A stretch of 59,281 bases of DNA from Bacillota bacterium (GTDB taxonomy: Bacteria; Bacillota; Sulfobacillia; JAJZYS01; JAJYTV01): the NCBI GenBank assembly GCA_021799275.1, contig JAJZAT010000021.1:1-59281 (forward strand), written 5' to 3'. Made by a program: the position numbers and the translations under genes. The notes beneath the pieces are model-generated. The model was given only the letters and a program-made list of their open reading frames with translations, did not search any database and was not told the DNA's origin. Position 1 is the stretch's first letter. Each line of letters starts with the position of its first letter. Below, piece after piece: positions 17,155-25,485 of this stretch.

Positions 17155-18729
17155 CTAGTTCCGACGCCTGGCCGGCTCGACGTTCACGTTGCGGCCCTTG
17201 ATCTGGCCCGTCTGCAGCGCCTGCATCACCCGGCTGGCCTCGGCCTTCGGCACCTCGACAAACGTGAACCGGTCGTAGATGTCGATCAGGCCGATGACGT
17301 TGCCGGCGATGCCGGATAGGTTCGCCACTGCCCGTACGATGTCGGCAGGCATGATCCCCTGCGCGCGGCCGACGTTGACGAAAAGGCGCACCATGCCCGG
17401 CTCGGCGCCGGTGTCGCCAAAGTCCTCTTCCGGTGCCTGAGCCCCTGCCACATGGAGGTGCAGGGCCGCCGCGGCCACGTCGAGGGAGTCGACCTCGCCC
17501 TCATCCTCGAGGAGTTCCTTCACCACTTCGCGCAATTCCGTGAGGCGCCGACCAGACCGCAGGACCGTCCGGACCTCATCCTTGATGCGCTCGCGCCGCT
17601 TGTCCCAGAGGTCCTCGAGCGAAGGCAGCTCCCGGCGCTGGATGCGCATGCCGATGCCGCGCTCAAGATCGCGCAGCTGGCGGAACTCCTTCGGCTCGAT
17701 CAGGGTGATCGCGACGCCGCTTCGTCCCGCCCGTCCGGTCCGGCCGATGCGGTGCACGTAGGCCTCGGAGTCCTGCGGGATCTCGTAGTTGATGACGTGG
17801 CTGACCTTCTCGATGTCGAGGCCGCGAGCCGCGACGTCCGTCGCCACCAGAAGCTCGACGTCCGCCTGGCGGAAGCGCGTCAGCACGCGCTCGCGATCGC
17901 GCTGCGTCAGGTCGCCGTGGATGCCCGCGGCAAGGTAACCCCTGGCCCTGAGCGCCTCGCTGAGCTCGTCGACCTCCTTCTTCGTACGGCAGAAGATGAT
18001 GCCGCGCTCGACGCTTTCGATGTCGAGGATGCGGCTCAGGGCCTCGATGCGGTCGTGGCCGCGCACCTCGTAGAACGCCTGCTCGGTCTGCGGCACCGTG
18101 ACCTGCTCCGGCGCGATGGCGATCCGCAAGGGGTCTTGCAGGTAGCGTCGCGACAGGCGGTCGATCTCGGGCGGGAACGTCGCCGAGAAGAGCATCGTCT
18201 GACGCTCCTGCGGCGCAGTCGCCATGATCTTTTCGATGTCCTCGATGAAGCCCATGTCGAGCATCTCGTCGGCCTCATCGAGGACCAGCACCTTGAGGTG
18301 CGAAAGGTCCAGGGTGCCGCGGCCGATGTGGTCCAGGAGACGCCCCGGCGTTCCGATCACGATCGGCACACCCATGCGCAGGGCCCGGATCTGGCGCTCG
18401 TACGGCTGCCCGCCATAGACCGGCAAGGTCTTCACGCCGCGAAAGCGCCCGATGCGCGCGATCTCCTCCGAGACCTGCAGCGCGAGTTCCCGCGTGGGCG
18501 TTATGACGAGTGCCTGCGTGCCCACCGTGCGGTCCAGCTTCTCGACGATCGGGATGCCGAACGCCGCGGTCTTGCCGGTACCGGTCTGGGCGCGGCCGAT
18601 CACGTCGCGCCCCTGCAACGCGGCCGGAATCGTGCGCTCCTGGATCGGCGATGGCTCCTCGAAGCCCATCTCCTCGATCGCCTTGAGCACGCGCGGCGAA
18701 ATCCCGAGTGCCGCGAACTTGTTCTCCAT
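17155..18729 (-). CDS. DEAD-box RNA helicase (CshA/DeaD type) with DbpA-like RNA-binding domain
   Basis: 524 residues starting at MENKFAALGI, after GGTGAGG. RecA-like domain 1 has the Q motif (FEEPSPIQERTIP), AQTGTGKT, PTRELALQ and DEADEMLD; domain 2 has IIFCRTKKE, VATDVAARGLD and HRIGRTGRAG. The last 75 residues (from MVRLFVNVGRAQGI) match the DbpA/CsdA RNA-binding domain. Such helicases act in ribosome assembly and mRNA decay, in keeping with rny nearby. Its insertion between cinA and recA is unusual, since these two are often adjacent. Confidence 0.95.
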   Translation of the reverse strand: MENKFAALGISPRVLKAIEEMGFEEPSPIQERTIPAALQGRDVIGRAQTGTGKTAAFGIPIVEKLDRTVGTQALVITPTRELALQVSEEIARIGRFRGVKTLPVYGGQPYERQIRALRMGVPIVIGTPGRLLDHIGRGTLDLSHLKVLVLDEADEMLDMGFIEDIEKIMATAPQERQTMLFSATFPPEIDRLSRRYLQDPLRIAIAPEQVTVPQTEQAFYEVRGHDRIEALSRILDIESVERGIIFCRTKKEVDELSEALRARGYLAAGIHGDLTQRDRERVLTRFRQADVELLVATDVAARGLDIEKVSHVINYEIPQDSEAYVHRIGRTGRAGRSGVAITLIEPKEFRQLRDLERGIGMRIQRRELPSLEDLWDKRRERIKDEVRTVLRSGRRLTELREVVKELLEDEGEVDSLDVAAAALHLHVAGAQAPEEDFGDTGAEPGMVRLFVNVGRAQGIMPADIVRAVANLSGIAGNVIGLIDIYDRFTFVEVPKAEASRVMQALQTGQIKGRNVNVEPARRRN

Positions 18730-18791
18730 GTTGACCTCACCCAGCACGATCGGCTTGGGCAGACTCAACTTGCCGTCTTCAGACAAAGCCG

Positions 18792-20009
18792 CTACGCCTC
18801 CTCCTGCAACTGTTGCCAAAGCATGGTCAAAGCCCATTGGGCCGCCCTCTGCCTGATTTCCTCCCGCGTCGCGCCGAGCCTCAGCTCCCGCACCCGCTCG
18901 CCGCGCCGCCCGGCAATCGCCACGTAGACGAGTCCCACCTGCCGGCCAGCCGGTCCGGCAAAGCCGCAGGTACCGATGCCGACATCAGCGCCGAACCGCC
19001 CGGTCGCCGCTCGCGCAAGCTCCTGGGCGAGTTCCGCCGAAACGCCGTCCCCGATGGTTTCGGCAGAGAGACCAAGCCAGCTTTCCTTCTGCTCGAGTCT
19101 GTACGCGACCAGACCGCCCTGCACGTAGCGGCTGGCCCCCTCATGTCCGACCAGGCGCGATGCCACGAGGCCACCCGTGACGGACTCGACCGTGGCGATC
19201 GTAAGACGCTGACGGGCCAGTTCCTCGCCCACCGCATCCTCGAGGCGCACGTCCCCTTCGCCGTACACGTGCCAGCCGAGCCGCCCGCGCACCTCGAGAA
19301 CCAGCGGCCTCAGCAGCGCCTGGGCCTCGTCGTCGGAGCCGGCGCGCGCCGTCAGCCTGAGTTCCACCTCGGCAAGCTTGGCATAGGGCGCGATGGTGGG
19401 ATTTTCCCCCGCCATCAGGTCGGTTAGCCGTTCCTGCACCGATGCCTCGCCTATACCGGCCACATGCAGAATACGGCTCTGCAGATGCTCGCCGCTCATG
19501 GACCGGATGCGTGGGAAGACCGATGCCTCGAAGATGGTGCGCATTTCGTGCGGTGGTCCGGGCAAAAGGGCAACCAGTTTGCTGTCCTTCTGCCAGAGCA
19601 CCCCCGGCGCCGATCCGACCGGGTTTCTCAGCAGCTCGGCGCCCACGGGGCAAAGCGCCTGCTTCTCCTGGATCGCCGTCATCTTGAGGCCGCGCGACAC
19701 AAACCAGGCGCGCAGCTCGTCGATCGCCTGCTCATCAAGCACCAGTGGAACGTCCAGCGCCTCGGCGAGCGTTTCCTTGGTCAGGTCGTCATAGGTAGGT
19801 CCAAGTCCTCCCGTCACGACGATGACGTCGGAGCGGCGGAGCGCCTCGCGGTACGCCGCGAGAAGCCGCTGCCGATTATCGCCCACCGTAACCTGATAAT
19901 AGACGAACACGCCCGCTTCCGCGAGTCGCAGGGCGAGCTCGCGTGCGTTCGTGTTCACGATCTGGCCGAGCAGCAGTTCCGTCCCAACCGAAAGGATCTC
20001 TCCACGCAT
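18792..20009 (-). CDS. cinA: CinA family protein (competence/damage-inducible; NMN deamidase domain)
   Basis: 405 residues starting at MRGEILSVGTELLLGQ with GGAGGCAACGCG upstream. The N-terminal MoCF/COG1058 domain has TGGLGPTYDDLTKE; the C-terminal PncC domain has ESVTGGLVASRLV where most relatives read ESCTGG, so the Cys is replaced but the Ser is kept. CinA proteins cleave ADP-ribose and deamidate nicotinamide mononucleotide and are classically co-expressed with recA. Here a helicase gene and thpR lie between them. Confidence 0.95.
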   Translation of the reverse strand: MRGEILSVGTELLLGQIVNTNARELALRLAEAGVFVYYQVTVGDNRQRLLAAYREALRRSDVIVVTGGLGPTYDDLTKETLAEALDVPLVLDEQAIDELRAWFVSRGLKMTAIQEKQALCPVGAELLRNPVGSAPGVLWQKDSKLVALLPGPPHEMRTIFEASVFPRIRSMSGEHLQSRILHVAGIGEASVQERLTDLMAGENPTIAPYAKLAEVELRLTARAGSDDEAQALLRPLVLEVRGRLGWHVYGEGDVRLEDAVGEELARQRLTIATVESVTGGLVASRLVGHEGASRYVQGGLVAYRLEQKESWLGLSAETIGDGVSAELAQELARAATGRFGADVGIGTCGFAGPAGRQVGLVYVAIAGRRGERVRELRLGATREEIRQRAAQWALTMLWQQLQEEA

Positions 20010-20020
20010 CGCGTTGCCTC

Positions 20021-21535
20021 CTAGGTCGCCGCCATCTCCTTCGATAGGGGCTCCTCCAGGTCCGGCAATCCGCAAATCCGCCTGAGCTCCGCACCTCCGA
20101 GCCGTTCCGACTCGCAAAGGCGCGCGGCCGCCACGCGCAGGTCGTCGACGTGAGCCTGGAGTAGCGCACGAACCTTCGTCTCCACCTCGTGCACCACCTG
20201 CGTCAGCGCGAGGTGCAGTTCCGACTCCGGCAAGGTTTCCTCGCTCACCACGCCGAGCGGCGACATGCCGGAGAAGATGAGCAGCCGTCCGCGCTCGAAT
20301 GCCTGCTCGAAGTCCTGCAGGGCGCCGGTGCTGCGTCCGCCGAGCGTGAGCTCCTCGGAGACCATGCCAGCCAGGGCCACGGCAATGTCGTCCTCGATCT
20401 CCTGGAGCGTGTGCAGGTAGCGGTCGTCCTGTGGGGCCTGTCGCACGTAGCCCAGCGCGCCGCCGCGCGACGTGATGGTGATCGAGGCGACCGAACCCGG
20501 GCGCAGGGCCTCCGCGACCAGGGCGTGCCCGGACTCGTGCAGAGCCACCCTCTCAAGCTCCTCGCGCGAGGGGCGGCGGTCCAGCTTCTCGCCCAGCATC
20601 ACCTTGTCCACGGCCTCGATGAAGTGCTCCTGCTGGATCTTGCGCAGTCCACGGCGCATGGCGATGATCGCCGCCTCGTTGGTCAGGGACTCGAGGTGCG
20701 CGCCGGAGAAGCCGAACGTCTCGCGCGCCACGCGATCGAGATCGACGTCCTCCGCAAGCGGCTTCTGGCGCGTGTGCAACTCGAGGATCTCCCGACGCGC
20801 GGCGCGGTCGGGCAGTTCAACGCGCACGATCCGGTCGAAACGGCCCGGGCGCGTGAGGGCGTCGTCCAGGAGATCCGCGCGGTTGGTCGCCGCCATCACC
20901 AGCACCTGCACATCGTCCTTCTGGCTGCGCAGGCCGTCCATCTCCACGAGCAGCTGGTTGATCGTCTGGTCGTACTCGAGGTGACCCTGGTTCTGACCGC
21001 GCTTGCCGCCAAGCACCTCGATCTCGTCGATGAAGATGATCGCAGCCTGCCGCGACTGCTCACGGGCGAGTTGGCGGGCGCGACTAAAGAGGTCGCGCAC
21101 CCTTTGCGCGCCGACGCCGGCGTACATCTCGATGAATTCCGAACCGGCCGCCGCCAGGAAGGCGGAACCCGTATACTGCGCCGCGGCGCGCGCCAGGAGG
21201 GTCTTCCCCGTGCCTGGCGGTCCCGTGAGCAGGATGCCCTTGAGCGGACGGATGCCAAGCTCCTGCACCGCCTCGGGATCCTGCAGGAAGTCCAGCGCCT
21301 CCACGAGCTCCTGCTTGGCCGACGCCTGCCCGCCGATGTCCTGAAAGCTGATCGCCCCGCCCGCCGCCGCCCGCAGGGGCTGCGCGAAGCTGCGCGTCAG
21401 GCCCTTGAGCGCCGGCATGTTGAAGAGCAGGGCCGCAAGGCCCGCGAGCAGCAGCACTGGCAGCACGTCGACGCCGATGACCAGAAGGAAGATCACGGTC
21501 CCGAGCGCTACGCCGCCGAGCACCCACTTCCACAT
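20021..21535 (-). CDS. Short FtsH-like AAA+ metalloprotease (M41)
   Basis: 504 residues: two N-terminal membrane helices (about 5-20 and 25-40) with almost no external loop, then the AAA module with GPPGTGKT (105-112), Walker B IIFIDEIE (167-173), and an ATNR...RPGRFDR second region of homology. The zinc motif HESGH is at 333-337 within the M41 peptidase domain. Standard FtsH is about 600-650 residues with a folded extracytoplasmic domain, which is absent here, so this is a specialised paralogue rather than the housekeeping copy. It follows a membrane-anchored protein gene by three bases; the pair probably works together. Confidence 0.9.
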   Translation of the reverse strand: MWKWVLGGVALGTVIFLLVIGVDVLPVLLLAGLAALLFNMPALKGLTRSFAQPLRAAAGGAISFQDIGGQASAKQELVEALDFLQDPEAVQELGIRPLKGILLTGPPGTGKTLLARAAAQYTGSAFLAAAGSEFIEMYAGVGAQRVRDLFSRARQLAREQSRQAAIIFIDEIEVLGGKRGQNQGHLEYDQTINQLLVEMDGLRSQKDDVQVLVMAATNRADLLDDALTRPGRFDRIVRVELPDRAARREILELHTRQKPLAEDVDLDRVARETFGFSGAHLESLTNEAAIIAMRRGLRKIQQEHFIEAVDKVMLGEKLDRRPSREELERVALHESGHALVAEALRPGSVASITITSRGGALGYVRQAPQDDRYLHTLQEIEDDIAVALAGMVSEELTLGGRSTGALQDFEQAFERGRLLIFSGMSPLGVVSEETLPESELHLALTQVVHEVETKVRALLQAHVDDLRVAAARLCESERLGGAELRRICGLPDLEEPLSKEMAAT

Positions 21536-21538
21536 CGC

Positions 21539-22048
21539 TTACTTCGCCTCCCGGGGGTAGATGAAATAGGCGGAGTGCGCCCGGTCGTAGAGCGCCAGGT
21601 AGACATTCTGCTGATCGATGTAAATGCGCGCGACCACGTGGTCCAGCTTGGCCTCGCTCAAGACCTGGGAACGCATCGCCACGAATTGGCCGGTGGCGAG
21701 TCCCTGCGCGATGGAGAAGCTAAGGTCCTGGGCAGCGGCCGCGATCCGGTGATCGGGCAAACCTGCGATGTCGATCGTCGCGCCGGACGCCAGTGCCTGC
21801 ACGTGCGCCGCAAGGTCCCTGTACGTGGACTCGATGTCGCTTACGCGCCCGAGCGTGACATGCACCACCCCAGGCGATGCGGCGAAGTCGAGACGCACAT
21901 TCTTCACACCGGGAACACGCTCGAGTTGCTGCTGCAATGGAACCGACGTTTGTGTCTGAAAGAGCCAGCGCTGCATGCCGAACAGTACGGCAAGCGTGGC
22001 CAGCAGCGCCACCGCGGCGGCCGCGATGCGGCGCACTTGAAACCGCAT
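21539..22048 (-). CDS. Membrane-anchored protein co-transcribed with the FtsH-like protease
   Basis: 169 residues starting at MRFQVRRIAAAAVALL, after GGAGGGGGC. One N-terminal membrane helix is followed by an exported domain of alternating beta and alpha segments (VPGVKNVRLDFAASPGVVHV, ARIYIDQQNVYLALYD). I do not recognise a family. It is the first gene of the run and is followed three bases later by the protease gene. It could be a substrate, adaptor or stand-in for the missing external FtsH domain; this is inference from position and topology. Confidence 0.65.
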   Translation of the reverse strand: MRFQVRRIAAAAVALLATLAVLFGMQRWLFQTQTSVPLQQQLERVPGVKNVRLDFAASPGVVHVTLGRVSDIESTYRDLAAHVQALASGATIDIAGLPDHRIAAAAQDLSFSIAQGLATGQFVAMRSQVLSEAKLDHVVARIYIDQQNVYLALYDRAHSAYFIYPREAK

Positions 22049-22082
22049 GACGGCAGCCCCCTCCTTGGCTGAAACACTACAA

Positions 22083-22091
22083 ACTATAGCA
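22083..22091 (-). promoter_or_regulatory. Extended -10 promoter for the 22-kb minus-strand operon
   Basis: TGC followed by TATAGT on the minus strand gives an extended -10 element about 35 bases before the ATG of the membrane-anchored protein. No good -35 box is seen at the right distance, as is common with extended -10 promoters. Confidence 0.4.
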
Positions 22092-22240
22092 CCTTGCGAC
22101 AGCTCGACGTAGGGCAAGCCATGGCGTGCTTGCCAGGGCCGCACGCATACACATGGACCGACAAGCCTCTACGGCAACACGCTCGGCGGCCGCCCGAACG
22201 GAACGCACAGGCACCATCTGCTGGCGAAGGAGGGAGTTCG

Positions 22241-22453
22241 ATGCCGGACGACAGCGAACTTGAGCGGGCACAAGACGAGCTCGCCAACGCCTACCGGCTG
22301 TTCAACGCCACAGCCGATCCCCGCCTGATCGACGAGGCCATCCTGCGCATCCGCAGCGCGGAAATGCGCCTTGACTACCTCACGCACCCGACCGCGGCCC
22401 CCATGCAGGGGCAGAGATCCCTGCCCTGGCTCGATCCGGACGATCCGACGTAG
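22241..22453 (+). CDS. YaaL-like small protein (DUF2508)
   Basis: 70 residues starting at the ATG that follows GGAGGGAGTTCG. The central pattern (ELANAYRLFNATADPRLIDE, then AILRIRSAEMRLDYL) is that of DUF2508/YaaL, small cytosolic helical proteins of unknown function in Bacillota. It precedes the PdaB-like deacetylase gene by about 50 bases in the same direction and diverges from the protease operon. Confidence 0.7.
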   Translation: MPDDSELERAQDELANAYRLFNATADPRLIDEAILRIRSAEMRLDYLTHPTAAPMQGQRSLPWLDPDDPT

Positions 22454-22507
22454 CAGTCTTCTAGGAAGGGCCCCAGGCGCCATAGGCATCAGCCGGAGGG
22501 ATGCGCC

Positions 22508-23266
22508 ATGGGGTTCTGGACGGGCAAAGGTCTCGCGATGCGCCGCCTGGCTGTCGCACTCGGCCTTGTCCTTGTGGCCTCGAGTCTCTACTTGGCCGGA
22601 CGTACGCCGCCACAGCCTGCGGCAACGACCACACCGCCGCAGCCGCTGAGCACGGTCGCCATGACGCAGAAGGAGCTCGCGCTCACGTTCGACATCTCCT
22701 GGGGCACGGTCATGCCACCGAAGGTGATCGCCATCCTGGTGCGGGAGAAGGTGCCCGCCACGTTCTTCCTCTCGGGGCCGTGGAGCGGCCAGCACCCGGA
22801 GATCGTCACGGAGCTGCGTCAAGACGGCTTCCAACTAGAGAGCCACGGTCAGGCGCACGTCAACTACTCGGGACTGTCGCGCGACGGTGTGGCACAGAAC
22901 ATCATGGCCGCGCAGAACATCCTGGAACCCCTGGTGGGCAAGAAGCCCGACATGGTCCGCCCGCCCAACGGCGACTACGACAAGCGCACCCTCGAGGTGG
23001 CGCAGCAACTCGGCTACACGGTCGTCCTCTGGGGCACCGACTCCCACGACTGGATGAACCCCGGGGTCGGCGTGATCACCGGCCGCGTCCTGCGCCTCGC
23101 CCACCCCGGCGACATCGTTCTGCTGCACGCCTCGGACACCTGCAAGCAGACCGACGTCGCGCTTCCCGCCATCATTTCCGGGCTGCGCAAGCAGGGCTAC
23201 AAGCTGGTTACGGTGGACCAGCTGCTGCAGGACGCCGCCAAGGACGCGCAGCCCAAGACCGAGTGA
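22508..23266 (+). CDS. Polysaccharide deacetylase, PdaB-like
   Basis: 252 residues with GGAGGG before the ATG. An N-terminal membrane/signal segment (MRRLAVALGLVLVASSLYLA) leads to a NodB domain: LTFDISWG (motif 1, with Ile replacing the second Asp as in PdaB), SHGQAHVNYS (motif 2, metal-binding His pair), RPPNGDYD (motif 3) and VLLHAS (motif 5). PdaB proteins act at the cell wall or spore cortex during sporulation. The single-Asp motif 1 is shared with that subfamily and may mean weak or altered catalysis. Confidence 0.85.
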   Translation: MGFWTGKGLAMRRLAVALGLVLVASSLYLAGRTPPQPAATTTPPQPLSTVAMTQKELALTFDISWGTVMPPKVIAILVREKVPATFFLSGPWSGQHPEIVTELRQDGFQLESHGQAHVNYSGLSRDGVAQNIMAAQNILEPLVGKKPDMVRPPNGDYDKRTLEVAQQLGYTVVLWGTDSHDWMNPGVGVITGRVLRLAHPGDIVLLHASDTCKQTDVALPAIISGLRKQGYKLVTVDQLLQDAAKDAQPKTE

Positions 23267-23272
23267 GAATTC

Positions 23273-23301
23273 TCGACCGATCCTGCTCGATTGGCTACAC
23301 T
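23273..23301 (+). promoter_or_regulatory. Sigma-A-like promoter before the nucleotide-sugar dehydrogenase gene
   Basis: TCGACC and TACACT lie 17 bases apart, matching four and four of six consensus bases. The expected start point falls inside the inverted repeat that follows, so transcription and that repeat are probably linked. Confidence 0.4.
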
Positions 23302-23303
23302 GG

Positions 23304-23336
23304 CATTCAGCGAGCGCGTCCAGAGTTCGCTGAATG
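23304..23336. repeat. Perfect 10-bp inverted repeat, possible operator or leader hairpin
   Basis: CATTCAGCGA and TCGCTGAATG are exact inverted copies separated by 13 bases, starting three bases after the -10 box and ending at the Shine-Dalgarno sequence (GGGAG) of the dehydrogenase gene. It could be a repressor site or an RNA hairpin that hides the ribosome binding site. Confidence 0.5.
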
Positions 23337-23349
23337 GGAGTGACACCTC

Positions 23350-24663
23350 TTGTCTCAAGCCGCCCCTCTCAAGGTCGCCGTCGTGGGCCTCGGCTTCGTC
23401 GGCCTGCCGCTCTCCCTGGCATACTGGCAATCCGGCGCGGAAGTCTTCGGCGCCGAGATCGATCCCAATCTCCGCCATGAACTGTCGCAGGGCATCACCC
23501 ACCACCTCGAATCGGATGAAGGCAAACCCATCGCGGCCATCCTGCGGGACGCTCTGGACTCGGGACGCTACCACCTGCTGGCGGAGGCCGCCGCGGCGAC
23601 GCGGAGCTCGGACGCCACGATCGTCACCGTGGGCATCCCCCACCGCGGCGACGGGCTCGACCTCTCCCTGCTCCAGGGAGCGCTCCGCCAGGTCGCCCAG
23701 GCGGCGGGCCAGGGCCACCTCATTCTCTTGCGCAGCACGGTTCCGCCCGGAACCACCCGCCGAGACCTGCTGGGCGTGGTCGCGGAGCTCGGCAAGCGGC
23801 CGGGCGTCGAGGTCTACGCCGCCTACTGCCCGGAGCGGATCGCGGAGGGCCGCGCCTTCCACGAGTTCCGCAACATGCCGGTGATTCTCGGAGCCTTCGA
23901 CGAGGCGTCGCTCGAGCGGGCGAAAGAGGTCGTATCGTTCGTCACGCACGGCGGCATCGCGACGACGGAGTCCGTGGAGGCCGCCGAGCTCTCGAAGGTC
24001 ATCGAGAACGTCCAGCGCGACGTCAACATCGCCATCGCGCAGGAGTTGGCCCGAGCCTGCGAGGCAGCCGGCGTGGACGTATTCGAAGTCATCCGCCTGG
24101 CCAACACGCATGAGCGCGTCCACCTGCTCGAACCCGGTCCGGGAGTCGGCGGGTTCTGCCTGCCGCTCGCGCTCTCGTACTTCCTGCCGTTCGCCGAGGC
24201 GGGCCACGTCGAAACGCCGACGCTGCTCGCGGCGCGCAACACGAACGCCGCCGTGCCGAAGGTCCTGGCCGATCGGGCCGTCGCGCACGCCAAGGCGATC
24301 GCCCCGGGCGAGCGGCCACGGGTCGCCGTGTTCGGCCTCGCCATGAAGGACTACTCCAACGATGCCCGCCTCTCCCCGCCGATCGAGGTCTGCCAGCTGC
24401 TGCTCGACGCCGGCGCCGAAGTGCGGGCAGTCGATCCGGCGGTGCCCCAGACCTTCCCTTTCAAGGGTGACGATCCCGCATGGGCCGTCGAGGGCGCCCA
24501 TGTACTGATGCTTTTGAGCCGGCAGCGGGAGCTCGAGTCCTGGCTCGCCGACCCCTCGCACATGCTCGCGCTGCGCAAGGGCGCCCTGGTCGCCGACGCG
24601 CGCAACTGGCTGCGCCAGGCCCCGGATCTCGCGGAACTCGGGCTCACCTACTGGCGGATCTGA
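23350..24663 (+). CDS. UDP-sugar 6-dehydrogenase (WecC/UDP-ManNAc dehydrogenase type)
   Basis: 437 residues from a TTG with GGGAG nine bases upstream. NAD-binding GLGFVGLPLSLA is at the N-terminus; the middle has SKVIENVQRDVNIAIAQEL with the family Lys/Asn residues, and GPGVGGFCLP holds the catalytic Cys of the nucleotide-sugar dehydrogenase family; the C-terminal UDP-binding domain follows (GLAMKDYSNDARLSP). It makes a uronic acid sugar nucleotide, probably UDP-ManNAcA, for the polymer whose transferase (WecG/TagA family) is encoded four bases downstream. Confidence 0.9.
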   Translation: MSQAAPLKVAVVGLGFVGLPLSLAYWQSGAEVFGAEIDPNLRHELSQGITHHLESDEGKPIAAILRDALDSGRYHLLAEAAAATRSSDATIVTVGIPHRGDGLDLSLLQGALRQVAQAAGQGHLILLRSTVPPGTTRRDLLGVVAELGKRPGVEVYAAYCPERIAEGRAFHEFRNMPVILGAFDEASLERAKEVVSFVTHGGIATTESVEAAELSKVIENVQRDVNIAIAQELARACEAAGVDVFEVIRLANTHERVHLLEPGPGVGGFCLPLALSYFLPFAEAGHVETPTLLAARNTNAAVPKVLADRAVAHAKAIAPGERPRVAVFGLAMKDYSNDARLSPPIEVCQLLLDAGAEVRAVDPAVPQTFPFKGDDPAWAVEGAHVLMLLSRQRELESWLADPSHMLALRKGALVADARNWLRQAPDLAELGLTYWRI

Positions 24664-24667
24664 GAAC

Positions 24668-25411
24668 ATGGCCGAGCGCTTCCTCGACATTCCCGTCGAT
24701 CCCGTAGACAGCAAAGGAGCGCTCGACGCCGCACGCGTGGCGGTGGCCGGCGAGCGCCCGCCGCTGCTCGTCATCGCGATCAACCCCGAAAAGGTGATGA
24801 AGGCCCAAAGCGACGTCGAGCTCAGGAACTTCATCGAGCACGCCGGCCTGCGCATCGCGGACGGCGTGGGAATCGTGCTCGCGAGCCGCCTGCGCGGCGG
24901 GCGGGTGCGCAACCGGGTTACCGGGGTCGACCTGATGCTGCAGCTCGTCGCGGAGGCCGCCAAACAAGGCTGGCGCGTCTTCCTCCTGGGAGCGCGCCCC
25001 GAAGTTAACGAGGCCGCAGCCGCGGAACTCCTGCGGCGCTTCCCGTCGCTCGTCCTCGCGGGCCGGCGCGACGGCTACTTCAGCCCGGACGATGCCGAGC
25101 ATATCGCCTCGGAGATCGCCGCGACTGGCGCGGACCTGCTGTTCGTGGCGCTTGGCTCGCCCGCCCAGGAGCGCTTTCTGCTCCAGTGGGGCGACCGCAC
25201 CGGCACAAAGGTGCGCATGGGAGTCGGCGGCTCGTTCGATGTGCTCGCCGGCCGTGTGCCGCGCGCTCCCGCCGCCATGCGCCGCGCCGGACTCGAATGG
25301 CTCTACCGCCTCTACCGCGAGCCCTGGCGCCTTCGCCGCATGCTGGTCCTGCCGGTCTTCCTGGTCCGGGCCTATCTCCACCGCCAGGACCGCGCAGGGG
25401 CCGCACGCTAG
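24668..25411 (+). CDS. WecG/TagA/CpsF family glycosyltransferase
   Basis: 247 residues of GT26. Typical stretches are AINPEKVMKAQSD, RIADGVGIVLASRL with a catalytic-region Asp, GWRVFLLGARPEVNEAA and VALGSPAQERFL. These enzymes transfer ManNAc or ManNAcA from UDP to undecaprenyl-PP-GlcNAc at the inner face of the membrane. The adjoining dehydrogenase would supply the uronic acid donor, pointing to a WecG-like reaction, but TagA-like use of UDP-ManNAc is also possible. A strong hairpin terminator follows. Confidence 0.9.
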   Translation: MAERFLDIPVDPVDSKGALDAARVAVAGERPPLLVIAINPEKVMKAQSDVELRNFIEHAGLRIADGVGIVLASRLRGGRVRNRVTGVDLMLQLVAEAAKQGWRVFLLGARPEVNEAAAAELLRRFPSLVLAGRRDGYFSPDDAEHIASEIAATGADLLFVALGSPAQERFLLQWGDRTGTKVRMGVGGSFDVLAGRVPRAPAAMRRAGLEWLYRLYREPWRLRRMLVLPVFLVRAYLHRQDRAGAAR

Positions 25412-25430
25412 GGGATCGGAAACCGCGTGA

Positions 25431-25477
25431 ACGTGGACACGGGCAGAGAGCCGGCTCTCCGCCCGTCTCACGTTTTG
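25431..25477 (+). terminator. Terminator between convergent genes
   Basis: Nested stems ACGTG/CACGT, ACGGGC/GCCCGT and GAGAGC/GCTCTC make a long hairpin followed by TTTT on the plus strand. It ends the tagA-like transcript; the hairpin may also serve the converging S9 peptidase transcript. Confidence 0.75.
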
Positions 25478-25485
25478 CTACAGGT

